Assembly: GCF_028858725.1 (NCBI RefSeq)
Contig: NC_084768.1
Span: forward strand, 3,455,853 to 3,519,852
DNA from: Colius striatus
Taxonomy: Eukaryota; Chordata; Aves; Coliiformes; Coliidae
Length of the DNA: 64,000 bases
Direction of reading: 5' to 3'
The translations under genes and the position numbers were made by a program. The notes beneath the pieces are model-generated. The model did not search any database and was not told the DNA's origin. It was given only the letters and a program-made list of their open reading frames with translations. Position 1 is the first letter of the stretch. Each line of letters opens with the position of its first letter. Below, piece after piece: positions 34,211-45,618 of this stretch.

Positions 34211-37200
34211 CGGTTGTTTACGGCGGGTCCGTGCTGAGTAATCGTCGGGAAGGCACCGTCGGAGCCTGCAGCTAAAAACCCCCTCCTCGCTTTAAAGCCT
34301 TGTTATCTAGTAGGTTGGAGGGGAGAGACTGCCCTGAAAGCTGCGGCTCTCGGCAGGGCAGCACGGCAAGTTAAGGCGCTGGAATTCGGCGGCGGGTTAA
34401 TAACCTCCCTGCTCTGGGTACCTCAGTAACTCCACGCAGAACCCCAGCAGCTCTTCTTGCACCCCGAAACAGGCGTCTGTGCGTTTTGGGACAGTGAAAG
34501 CCATTTGGGCACATTACCTTCAATGAAATAGAAACGGGTTTTTTTTCCCCCGGGCTTAAAATAATTGTGGCTTATATCTGACCGCAGCTCCAGGAGAGGT
34601 AACTGCGTGTCCGTGTGAGTACATAAATGCTGCTCCAAAGTACCGGCATCCAGCCTTTCCAGCACGTCCACTCTGAAGCTGACCTTCAGCCCTCCTCCCC
34701 TCCCCATTTTATTCTGCCGAGACACACACAGAGCTGCATTCCTTTTAGAAACCCTACTTCAGGCCAGAAAAGGGGGTGTGTGTGGGGGGGAATAGAGGTG
34801 ACTGCATCCATCACTGCCTTTGCTTCGGTCTTGCTGAGACAGCCCCCGGTGCGGTGCAGGGGGTGGCAGCGGCTGCCCGCTCCCCACGGCACCGCGGCTT
34901 CAGGTAGGTGTTTGTCCCCCCTTGGCATCCCCTCGGGAGCACTGCGACTTTAAACCAGGACGTTTTGAATGGCTCGCTTGATGTATTTGTGGCTATCGTT
35001 ACTATGGTCTTATTTTGGATACCGCCGAGGAGAGGAGGAGGAGAGGGAGGAGGAGGAGGGTGAGGAATATTTTGGACAGGCCCCTAGGTCTGCAAACTAC
35101 AGACTTGATCCCCCATCTGCGTTTGGACTAAGGCCTCCATCTTCTGCCATCCCTTCGGATTTCTCTTAGTCACAGCCTTCCCCGAGAAAATAAAGATGCG
35201 GAGATTAAAAAACTCAGCGCACCGACTAATTCAGGCGGCACGAAGGCAGCCGGGGCTGCGCTATATTTAGGCACCCGTGACACAGCCCGGCTTGTTTATG
35301 ATCCCAGAGCCGAAAGATGCAGCATTTCGGAGCGGCCGCAGCCTTTAAGGAGGAACCGAGCGCGTTTTGTCCTTGAGCGCCGGGTTTCTCCCTGCGCAGC
35401 GCCGGCAGCGGATCGCTGACCCGACTAATCCCCGCCCGGACGGCTTTGCTCTGCTGCGGATTAATCCCGGGGCCTCCCGCTGCACCCGCCCAATCCACTC
35501 CTCAAAGCTGGATTTTTTTGGGGGGAGGCAGGATTTGCTAAAATCCATCCTGCTTTGCTGCCAAAAAAATATGGTGCCAGCGCAGGGAGCCGGGGGAAAG
35601 GGAATGGCCGGAGCAGAGCGGGAAGAGTTTGGTACCCAGGTGTGCCACTCGGGTTTTGGGGGTCAAAATTGGTGCTGATATCGCAGGGTTATGTTTTACC
35701 ACGCCCCCAGCTCTGCTCAGGTGCCTGAAATTCGCCTTGCAAAAGCAATCAGCATCACCAGGGGGATGTAGCAAATGATATCACCCAGCCAGATCCAGAG
35801 AGGTGGCTGCACCTCTCCCAGGATGCTCCAGAGATGGGGGGATGCCTGAAACCACTGCAGGGCTGCTCACAGGGGGTCTGATTTTGGCTGGGGAGGGTGT
35901 GTGCTGTCCCACAGCACTCTGATTTGGAGAGGAAAAACCTCTGGCTGTAGGAAACACGGTCTGGAAATCCCATCTGTGACTGTACCAGACGGACATACTG
36001 TCATTTGCATCCACCATAAATATTAGATGACAGATGCTTTTTTAGGGGCGGGTACAGCAGCTGTGGGAGGCTCTCAGCGTTAGGATGCCATAAATATGTC
36101 GTTTTATTATTTATACTAAATTATAAATACCATTTTAGGAGCTCTCATGGCAGTTTACATTACAATAGTCTAAGAGGCCCTGTTTCGATAGGCTCTGTAA
36201 ACAACATGTAGATTTCCTTCTCCTGGATAAGTTCTTGCGTTCAGTGACCAGAAATAAGGATGGGAAACGGTACCATTTACATCCCTGAATCATGTCTGGA
36301 AGCAGGGAGATGGAGAAATTGGGTGAGCAGAACAAAATCATGCAGGAGACTGAGGCGAGGGCCTGGGATTTTCTCCATATCCTCTGAAATGGGGGTTGGC
36401 TGTGCAGTTAAAGCATGTGGGGGTTTATTCCCTTCCTTAGACCACGTTTTGAAGCATAGAAAGTAAAAGACCCAAACACTTCAACTGTTTTTCCAAGCAA
36501 TAATTTTGATGGAAAGTTTCAGAGAAGGAGCAGTTTCCTTCCCAGCTAACAAAGGTTTCTCTGTCTGTGCAGGGGTCTCTGCCCCAGCGCAGGGGCTGCT
36601 GGTGAGGCACTGCAAGGCAGGGTGCAGCAAGGCTCTTTGGCTCTGCACACACTTACTCCTGGCATTTGTTTTCCACCCTAACAGATTTTTGAAGTTATTT
36701 AAACTGCAGCACATCCAAGCAAAACTCCCAGCCTGGGAGCCACACGGTGGTAATTCTTCTAAACCCACGTGGTCCAGCCCAGCCCCTGCAATGTGACTTT
36801 CTGAGTGAACATAAGTGATGATAAATTCTTTCCTGCCATAAATGGTATTGAAAACCTGAGCTGGAGCTGAGTGGAGCCGTGAGTTTCCACCAGCTCCATC
36901 CCCTGCCTCTCGCTCAGGGCTTGGAGAGAGCATCCCATGGCTCAGAGCAGCTCTCACCAAACCCTTACTGGTAGCACAGGAGGCATCACTGGGAGAGGAA
37001 GGTTGCTTGGGATCCTTTCTGCTGAGTCAAGCATGCTTCATCTGCATATCCATGGAGCTTTTTTTTATTGCCTGATGTCTTGAAGGCATCCCAGCAATGT
37101 ATTCCCAGGCAAGTGACCTGGTCAGTTGTAGGAAAGAGCAAAGTGGGGTTTGCTACCTTTCATGGTACAAATGGGTCACCAGGAGAAGGCTGAGGGCGTT

Positions 37201-40200
37201 CAGACCCAGCCTCGCTCCCTGCCTTGCTTCAAGGGGCTATGATGCCACTGAGGACCAGACTTCTGGCTCCTATAGTGCTGAAATTTACAGCCTGCATCTA
37301 AAGCCGTGATGATCTGTTGCAAGCTATTCCCAGCCCCACCATGTAACTGGGTGTCTCTCCCCCTGAATCACAGCCAAGCTATTCTTCCAAAGCTGCAGAG
37401 CACTGCTTGGATTGGAGACAGCATCGTGGGAGACAGCATCTGCAGCCTTGTAGAGTCTGCTGGAGTATTGCTTTGGAAAGGATGAGCAGCTATAAATCAG
37501 AACCCAAAGTGCATCAGTTAGGTGGGATGCAGGACCTGTAAGTCAGTGCACACTGTGAGCTGAGTCAGACATAATTGTGTAACATTTTATACAGCAGCCA
37601 GAACAAAAAGAGCTCTGATAATGCAATTTTCCCCATTAGGTGAAAGTTATGCCACCAAAATCTGCTAGAAGGTAGAACCACTTTAACGGGGATGTGTTGG
37701 GTTTCTGTGCTATCAGATCCTCCTCTGTCCTCCTTCATCAGCCAAACCTCACATGCCCATGTAAGAGAAAACATCACTTTGAGGCTTGGAGTGAGGATAC
37801 TTGTCCCTTGGCCTCTTCCTTCAATGGAAACCCTCATCCAAAGTAGCGATGGGAGTGGGTGAGGTGGGCGACGGCTGTTGGCATGGGCTGCCAGTGCCAC
37901 TGGAAGTTTCCCTTCTGTTTTCATGGAGTCACTGCATTGAGAGGTCCTTGGCCAGGGCTTATGAGAGCCATGACCTGACTATTTTCCCCATATTATTTGG
38001 TGCTGCAGTCCGACCCTGAGCACAGCAGCAATAGGAGCAGCTGCCCCGTGGTGACTCACCCGGGTCGTTTTTCTCCTTGTTTGTACCACTAGCCAATTCC
38101 CCAGGCAGAAACAACACTAACTTGCTGAAAAGAAATTCAAAATCACACTTTAGACCCTTTTCCATGTGTTTAAAACCACAAAAATCTGGTATTTCTATTT
38201 CTCCATAGAACAAAGTGCTGATGCAAACTGCAGCTATACACCCAAAGTGCAAGAGCTGAATAATTCACCTTTGCAGCTGCTTGTATGTTGCAAGGAGCCA
38301 GGTCTAACAGAAAAGTGACCTTTTCTTGAGGTACCAACTGTGGCCCCACATCCATCTTGGTTCATGAATGTAGAACTTCTCTTGCTGCCAGTGGAAATGT
38401 TTCTGAACTCGTGCCTTTCATTCTAACAGGGATTACACATACACACGTGCAGGCTCACAAGCAGGCTTTAGGAGGGCTTGGTATTTAGCCACTTCCTTCA
38501 CAGTGCATGGGAAATGATGGGTAAATGGTAGTTAGGCAGCAAAATGTCTGTTTTTTACCTAAAGACCTCATTTTGGCCTGAGGAATTGTATGAATGACCA
38601 TCCAGCCTGCAGCATTCCACTAGTCTGCAGGCTGGGCACTTTCTGAGTAAACAGCAAAATGCTCCTACTTAATGCCCTCCTTACAGACCTGTTTTTTCCC
38701 CATCCACTTCTCCACTCTCTTTGTGAAGTGTGCACATTTTTAGCACCTACAACAGCCTTTGGCAAGCAGCTCCACAGCTCAGTGTTGCTGAGGAGCCAGT
38801 CAAATCCTTGAAGCCTCCGAAACAAAGTCTAGGGCTGAAATAAGTTGTGTGTCATCCCTGAGAGCACTTTCACAAGGCTAAAAGGCAAGAAATAACAAAC
38901 ATGCAGACACAGCACTGCACCTAATGGCATGTGCTATCGTGGAGAGGGGAGGATGGGGAAGAAGGTAGCAAGAGTCAAACAGTAGTCACATTGGAAACAA
39001 AATGATGCTAAGCAGCCATGCAGGCTCCCTGGTGTGCCAGATTGATTTGACACATAAGCAAGGCAAGCACAGCCATTCCAAGGCTCCTGATAGAACTGAT
39101 CTGCTCGAAGCCTCCAGCTGCTCTCAGGGTAATTACACTCAAGTTTTGGTACTATGAGCAGAAGGACCATTTTTGATGCTTCCTCTGCCATCAGTGTTCC
39201 TACCAACACGAGTTTCCTTCTACAGATGCTTACATGAGGACCATGAACACCTCTGACATGAAATTATGGCTGCTGCTTGAAGAATGCATGTGACTTTGGT
39301 GTCCATCCACTGAGGAACACATTCACTGGGGCTTCAGCTGCTGAAGCTCCAGCTGCCAGCAAGGTGCTGCGTGTTGCTGTTAAGTTTCACTCCAGCAAAG
39401 GCTCAGGGCTTCCTCTGATGAAAGAGAGCAAAGATTTGATGGAGTGTAACACTTCAAACCAGCTCAGACTTTCTCAGGATCATGTTGGCTTTTTGTTAGG
39501 GACAAACAGGACAAGAACAGCCAGTTCAGAAGCTGCTGAACAGCAGGGGAGGTTAACAAAGGATTGGATCATTTGAGCCCCCCCCTCTCTCCACCTATAT
39601 GCCCATAAACCAGCTCTATTTGCCCATGGTACACCACATCCCACACCAGCAGCATATGGTACACAGCCCCAGGTAGCCACTGCTCATAGGCAGCCTGTGA
39701 CAGCTCTGTACTTCTCCCCCAAACTCAGGCATGGCCATTCCCACGTGCAGAGAAGGAACCACACGGCTACCCTTGACTCCAGGCTGAACACCACTTCCTT
39801 ATCCTCAGCACAAGTCTGGCTGCTGCTTTGAAATCCCATTTCTGGCTCTATACCAAGAGCCTGTACCCACTTTGCTATCATGTGCCTGCTCCCAGGGTAG
39901 TGCACAGCAATCGATGCTCCTGCCCAGCCCATGGCACTGCACAAGTAGTGAATGGAGCAAGATGAGGGAGCAAGAAGTGTGATCCTCGCTGCGCAGGTCA
40001 CGTACCCCTCAAAGTCCTTGGTGCTTGACCCACATCTCTTCTGAACATGGGAACGTGAAAAGCTTATTCTAAAGGAGCAGGAATTGCAACAGCCTGGCTC
40101 CTGGGGTCTTATTTTGCCAGCTTTGACTGTGAAATAGGAAAGAAACCCTTACAACATCCTACTCCATTGCCTCGAGGGATTGTGAGCCTGCAAGAGTGAG

Positions 40201-43200
40201 GCTGGTGCCTATAGATGAAACATGGGAGTGATGGGAAGGCTCCTGCTCAAGGGAGGGTCTGGCTAGCACCAGAACTAAGACTCAACACAAGTTCCCAGAC
40301 TGAGGATCTGGCTTTAAGGAAAATGATTGTTAGAAGACCCTGAGTTTTCTCCTAAGCAGGCCTCAGAGATGAGCTGTAAGGTCAATTCTTTGTCTGTGTA
40401 TGTAAAAGCTTGTTCAGTGCCTCTTGTAAAGGTTGAGACTGATTTGCCAATTCCTGTTTTTCTGGGGAGATAGGAGGAGGTATTTTAGTTCTGATATCCT
40501 TAGGACAAGAAGTAAAGCACAAAGGATGATATCACATAGTCTCCTGATGACCTTGGCTAGCTGTTGTGGTTTCTGAATCGGTGCCTTCTAAAGAAAACAA
40601 CCAAGAAAAAAACCCTTGGAGCCTTTGCTGAGGTAGAATTGTTTTGGCTTTCACTGCTTTTGTTCCTCACCACACACTAAGCTTTCATCAGGGGGGAAAT
40701 GCAATACTCTAATGTGATGAGAAGCAGATGAGTTGAATGGAGAGCAGCAGATGCAATCAAGAGGTAACACTTTCTTGAGGCTACTTGATGCTATGTGGCT
40801 TAAGTTTTCCAGGTCTTTGGCTTATGTTTGAACCCAGCAGGCCAAGATAAAAGTAGAAAAATTAAGAAAGCCTTTATCTGTGGCAGCAATGACCCATGAT
40901 GCAGGGGCATTACTTCCTACAGTTCATCTGCACTGCCTGCTGATGGGAACTGGGGTGGTCCCAGCCCAGACAAGGAGCTGTAATCAATTCAATCAGGTTT
41001 GCTTAGCCAGGCTTAAACAAGGGGCTCTTATTAAAAAAGCTGGCAGCTAGAGAGGCTTTGAGTCTCCTGGTTGTTGAGATGCTGGCGTTAGTGTTCTCTA
41101 GGGTAGTAGGATAGGTTGCTCTCCTAAGAGTACAAGGTAAGTGGTACTTGCCAGAGTAAAATTGCTATTGGGCAGGAGGGAAGGCTCAGCAGGGAAGTGT
41201 GGTGATGCTCTTGCTTTTGTGCTAGCAGAGGTGCTAGGGCCAAAGCTGGCCCATCTGGAACCTGCTGCTCCTTGCCTGGTGGGGCTGAGCTGGTCTGAGT
41301 AGGATTGTGAGCATGGAGGCTGGAGAAAGGCTAGGGCTCAGCTTTGGCCTGGACTTTTAACAGGGTAGAGGTCTTCTGGGGGTAAATGTGATACTGAGAG
41401 AGACACGGCTGTCAATGCTGCCAGTTCTATGCCCAGTTAGTTTTTAGGGCATGAAAAATACCTGTGCTACACCAAGACTTTGATAATTAACCAGACTAAG
41501 TGTCAAAATACCAAGCAGTGCCTTGATGCCTCATGTGTGTGGCAATGGCTGTGCTGGAGATCTGGCTGCTAAACCAACACAAAAGGTTGGTATCTGTTCT
41601 ATTTTCAAGACTGTCAGGAGTTTGTCAAAGTGCTTCAGGTTATGTAGGTATTGAATCAAAGAAGACTCCTTCTGCTGGCAGGAGGGTTCCCACCCTTAAT
41701 AACTGCTAAAGGCCTCTCTAGAACATCACCATGGCTGATGCCATGGGTGCTCCTGCTAAGTTTTCAAGGCAGGTGAGCAGAATTAAGGAGCTTGTGCTGG
41801 TTTTTCTTTGAAAGCCTATTTTATGGAGTATTCATTACCAGAGGGGTTGAAGGCAGCCTAAATCCAGCAGTCTGTGAGGTAAGGTTATGTGGTTAGGATT
41901 TGAGTGCTTTGAAGAGGGAGGAGGCAAAAATGTTAATTCTCTAGAGTGTATTTTGATGACCCAGGGCCCTTCTGCAAGGTGCAGGGTGTGTGTAAGCATT
42001 GAGGAGTCAGGCAAGAGGGAAGCTTGGGCTGCAGGCATCCTGCAGCAGTGTGAAAATGGAGACATGAGATCCACTTGTGGAATATGAAAGCTGCTTGAGC
42101 AGGTCTTATTTTTTCTAATGCCTTTATTTTTTCTCAGGCAGTGACAGCAGTTCATGTCCTGCAGCATAGCTGGTGCTTCCCCTGTACTTACCTGTGTGCC
42201 TACACTTGGATTTGGACTTCTTGCAGAAACACTTTGTGCAGAGAGAGTTCATTGTTCGTAGTGGAGTCACTTTGGGGGGGAAAAAAAATGATGAGTGTAT
42301 TGGGTTTTAATGGTATTGCTCCAGATAGTAGTTTAATTTTCAAGCTGTGTTTGTAATTTTTGCAACACTCCACGGTTTGAATGAGCTCATGAAGAATTAA
42401 GAGCATAATATTTCACCTTAACTGTTCCTCCAGTTGGAGAAGAGGTGGCAAAAATGAAATTGCACCTCAGTACAGTTGGTGCTTGATTACAGCTGTGAAG
42501 AGACTTTACCCAGGAGAGGCTCCAGCCCAGACAGAATAAAACAGGGTATTAGAGGCTGGCAAATCAATTGACCTTTCCAAGGTCAGTGAGTTTGTGTCTC
42601 TTGAGCCTTGAGCAACATACAATCCTCCTTAGCATGCCCTTCCCACAGCTTTAATGGCACTTGCCAGCCCCAGCATCCAAACAGAATACAGCTGTATTCT
42701 ACTGAGCAGCAGTTAATGACACCACAGAACTGCAAGGGTTTTCATGAACTTCTCCAAGTGCCTGATTCCCTAGCTCTTTCAGAAATGAGTAAAGAAGGAA
42801 GCCATGTGTAACTGAACATGATTTTTGCTTTTGTGTGTGGCATTCCTTACCATGTAGGCTTCCAAAAGTGAGGTGCCCCTTCATGAGCCCAACTTAAAGG
42901 GAGAATTGAAAGAGAGGAGAATACTACTTTATAAATTCTCTTCAGCTTAACTTCCCATAGGGTTGGAAAATACCTGGATAAGCACAGTTCCAACCAAATG
43001 CCACACAACATCCTTCTCTAACCTCATCTCTTTGTGTTTGTAGTAAGAGTAGTTACAAGCAGAGATGGGAATCTGAAGTCTGTTTCTTCCTCTACCCCAA
43101 GATGCCCAGGAGAGGCTGCTGTGTCCCTGCTCAGTGCCTGTCCTGGTGCTTTGCAGAGCCCTCTTTCTCCAGGCTGCAGCTTCAGGCTATGGTGGTGATT

Positions 43201-45407
43201 CCCCTTTGGGACTCCTTGGAGTGAGAGCAAGCTATGATCCCCCAGCTCTGGGACAACGGTGGAAACAAATGAATTCATAATGGGTTTAACAGGGAGAAGG
43301 TCATTTTCTTTTCTGACTGTACTCTGCAGCTGTGACAGTGGCATAAACACTGGGGAGGAAAAGTTTAGCCAGAGACGTGCTGTGTGGCTCCAGTGGGCAG
43401 TATCAAGGATGCTACTCATGACCTGCTATGGAACTTGGCAGAGGGCAAGCTGGAATTCCTGCTGGAGAGAACCTCTCTTGCTTATGCCCTTTTTTCCCCC
43501 CCACGACAACCTTTTCAACAGGACTTTCCCTGTGCTGCCTAATGCACAATAGGACAATAGGATTTTCCCTTGCTGCTCACTAGTGAGAGATGACTTCTGG
43601 ATTTAGGAGATGAAGCTTTGCCTAAGCTGAGCTGCTTGAGTTGATGGATCAAGGCAGCAGGACAGGCTAGAAAGCAGAGGCAACAGCCAAATACAGAGGA
43701 TGGACAGGTTCTGTGGAGTGTTGTGCCAGGATCTCAAGCTTGTTCCCTCTCCCGGTGCTGGAGTTCCCATGGAAAGGTTACATAGCCTTAACGTGCCCCC
43801 TTCACCTGAGAGCCTGGGGTTTGGGTTTGGGCTGTGATAGGAGCAAGCAAGTGAAAATTCACCTTGACCGTGAAGTTCCCATTTTTATCCTAAAGCACAG
43901 GGACTGTTGTATCCTACATTGACTAGGAGAGACTCAAAGGTGTGATCCCTAATAAGATCCATGACCAAAGTATTAAGAGCCCAGTAACGAGGGGGTAGAA
44001 AATAGGCAATTCTAAACTCAAGCCCAAGCTGTTACCACTGCTAACTGTGAAGTGTTTATGCCAGCTTAGTTCATTTGAGTTGGCCTGGCTTTTCTGAGAC
44101 AATTCTGGGTCACAGATGTGCTTTGTCTGTGCTGTAGTGTAAAACTGCCCGAGTTATATAAACAGGTATGGCTGTACCAGATGCCCACTGCCCTGGAGCT
44201 TTAAGCAGGAAAGTTTAAGCAAAGTAATGGCAATAGCTCAAGTTACTGCTACAAAGTGCTTGTTGATGTCACTGCTTTAGAAGCAAACCCACACTGTTTT
44301 TCTAAGCAGAGTCCTTTATGTGCTTTCTGGAAGAGAGTAAAGGCATACTTGTGTCTGGATGCTACAGTTCCTTTGTGCCTTTCTCTTTTTTCCCCCCCAT
44401 AGATTAAAAAGAAATCTATTTAGAAGAGTTTTGTAGTGGTGACTCCTTTGGAGCATCCCTCAGTTCCACGTTAAAATGAAACAATGACCTATTTGCTGTG
44501 GCTGCAAAAGATGTTGAGACGTGGCTCAAGGATGTGCTTTGTGTTGATGTAAAGGCTCTTTCCATGTGAACAGCTAAAAATAGGTTGGCTGACTACAAAA
44601 ATGCCTTCTCAGTTGGTGGTAGTGCTTCTTCAGCTGGGTGCCACCAGTTTCAAGCCAGCAGTCACCCAAGCAGGGGCTTGGGATGCTGATGCATCCCGTG
44701 TCACCTGCTGGGGTGTCACCTGCTGGGGTAGGGTGTTGTGGGTTCAGGACCACCCCTCACCCTCTGATTGCTCGCCCACAGACAAGACACGGTGTTACAC
44801 TCAACCAGAGATGCTCCTTAGGTATTTTGGAGGCTGAGTGCAGAGCTGCTGAGCCATCCCCCCTCCTCCAGACTGCAGAACTGGCCGTGGCTTGCCACGA
44901 CTCGCCGACCTTGGCCTGTTCCCAAGGAACGCACCTTCCACTGGCGCCACGCAAAGGTCTTCACGCCGATGGCTATTTCGAGCACCTCTTCACTGCACCT
45001 GCAGCAGAACCTCTTTTGGCAAGAGAGACGCGCGAAATCAGCCCAGGAGGTGGAAACGGTGTAGATGCGGCACTTTTTGCTAAGGGACGGCTCGCAGCAG
45101 ACGCGGAGGAAAGCCTCTGGTGCCACAGCGCCGTGCCCGCCCCGCTGCGCGGCCGCGTTACCCCGCAGCTGCTGCTCCCGGGGCTCCGCAGCCACACGCC
45201 CGGCCCGGGCTGCGGCCTCCACCGCCGCTTCCGGGCCCCGCAGGGGCGGGAGGGGGCGGGAGACGTGCGGGGGGGGACGCGTGTGCGCGGGGCGGCCGCC
45301 CCGTCCCGTCCCGCCCTTCCCCTCCCCTCGGGGCGGCCGGAGCGCTCGCCTTGCCCCCCCTCAGCCCTACCCGCGGCGCCAGAGGAGGCTCTCCGCCCGG
45401 CTCGCCC
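34147..45407 (+). other. DNAJC6: DNAJC6 short-isoform intron 1 up to the second promoter
   Basis: About 11 kb, intronic for transcripts from the 34.1-kb start. It contains the candidate exon at 34969-35059 and an AT-rich stretch at 36080-36135, with no CR1 copy seen. Nothing else coding was recognised. Confidence 0.6.
34969..35059 (+). CDS. candidate third first exon of DNAJC6 with hydrophobic start
   Basis: ATG at 34969 opens 30 codons and one base, ending at a strong donor (GAGG/GTGAGG). The phase is 1, the same as the two recognised DNAJC6 first exons, so splicing to 59629 would keep the auxilin frame (…EEEEG then ASSPDMEPS). Residues 4-18 are strongly hydrophobic (LMYLWLSLLWSYFGY) and are followed by RRG and a run of Glu. 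Unspliced, the frame stops at 35169 after 66 codons, which would be a separate small protein. An AATAAA lies near 35189. I do not know this peptide from any isoform, so function is open. Confidence 0.35.
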
Positions 45408-45618
45408 ATGAGCCTGCTCGGGAGCTACCGGAAAAAGCCGGGCGGTGACGGCTATGAATCGTTGCAGCTGGTGGACAGCGGCGCTGACGGCGGCGGAGCA
45501 GCGGCCGAGCGCGGGGCCGGCGCGGCGGCGGCGGCGGGGACGGGGCCGGGCGGCCGGAGCCCGGCGCGGCACCAGCAGCAGCAGCAGCCGCAGCCCGGCA
45601 GCACCATGGACAGCTCAG
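45408..45618 (+). CDS. DNAJC6: DNAJC6 long-isoform coding exon 1
   Basis: 211 bases, 70 codons and one base, donor GCTCAG/GTAGGG. The first ATG has a weak context (C at -3, A at +4). A second in-frame ATG at 45606 sits in CACCATGG, a near-ideal context, and would give MDSSGASSPDM. The CAG run at 45574-45588 codes for QQQQQ. Confidence 0.93.
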
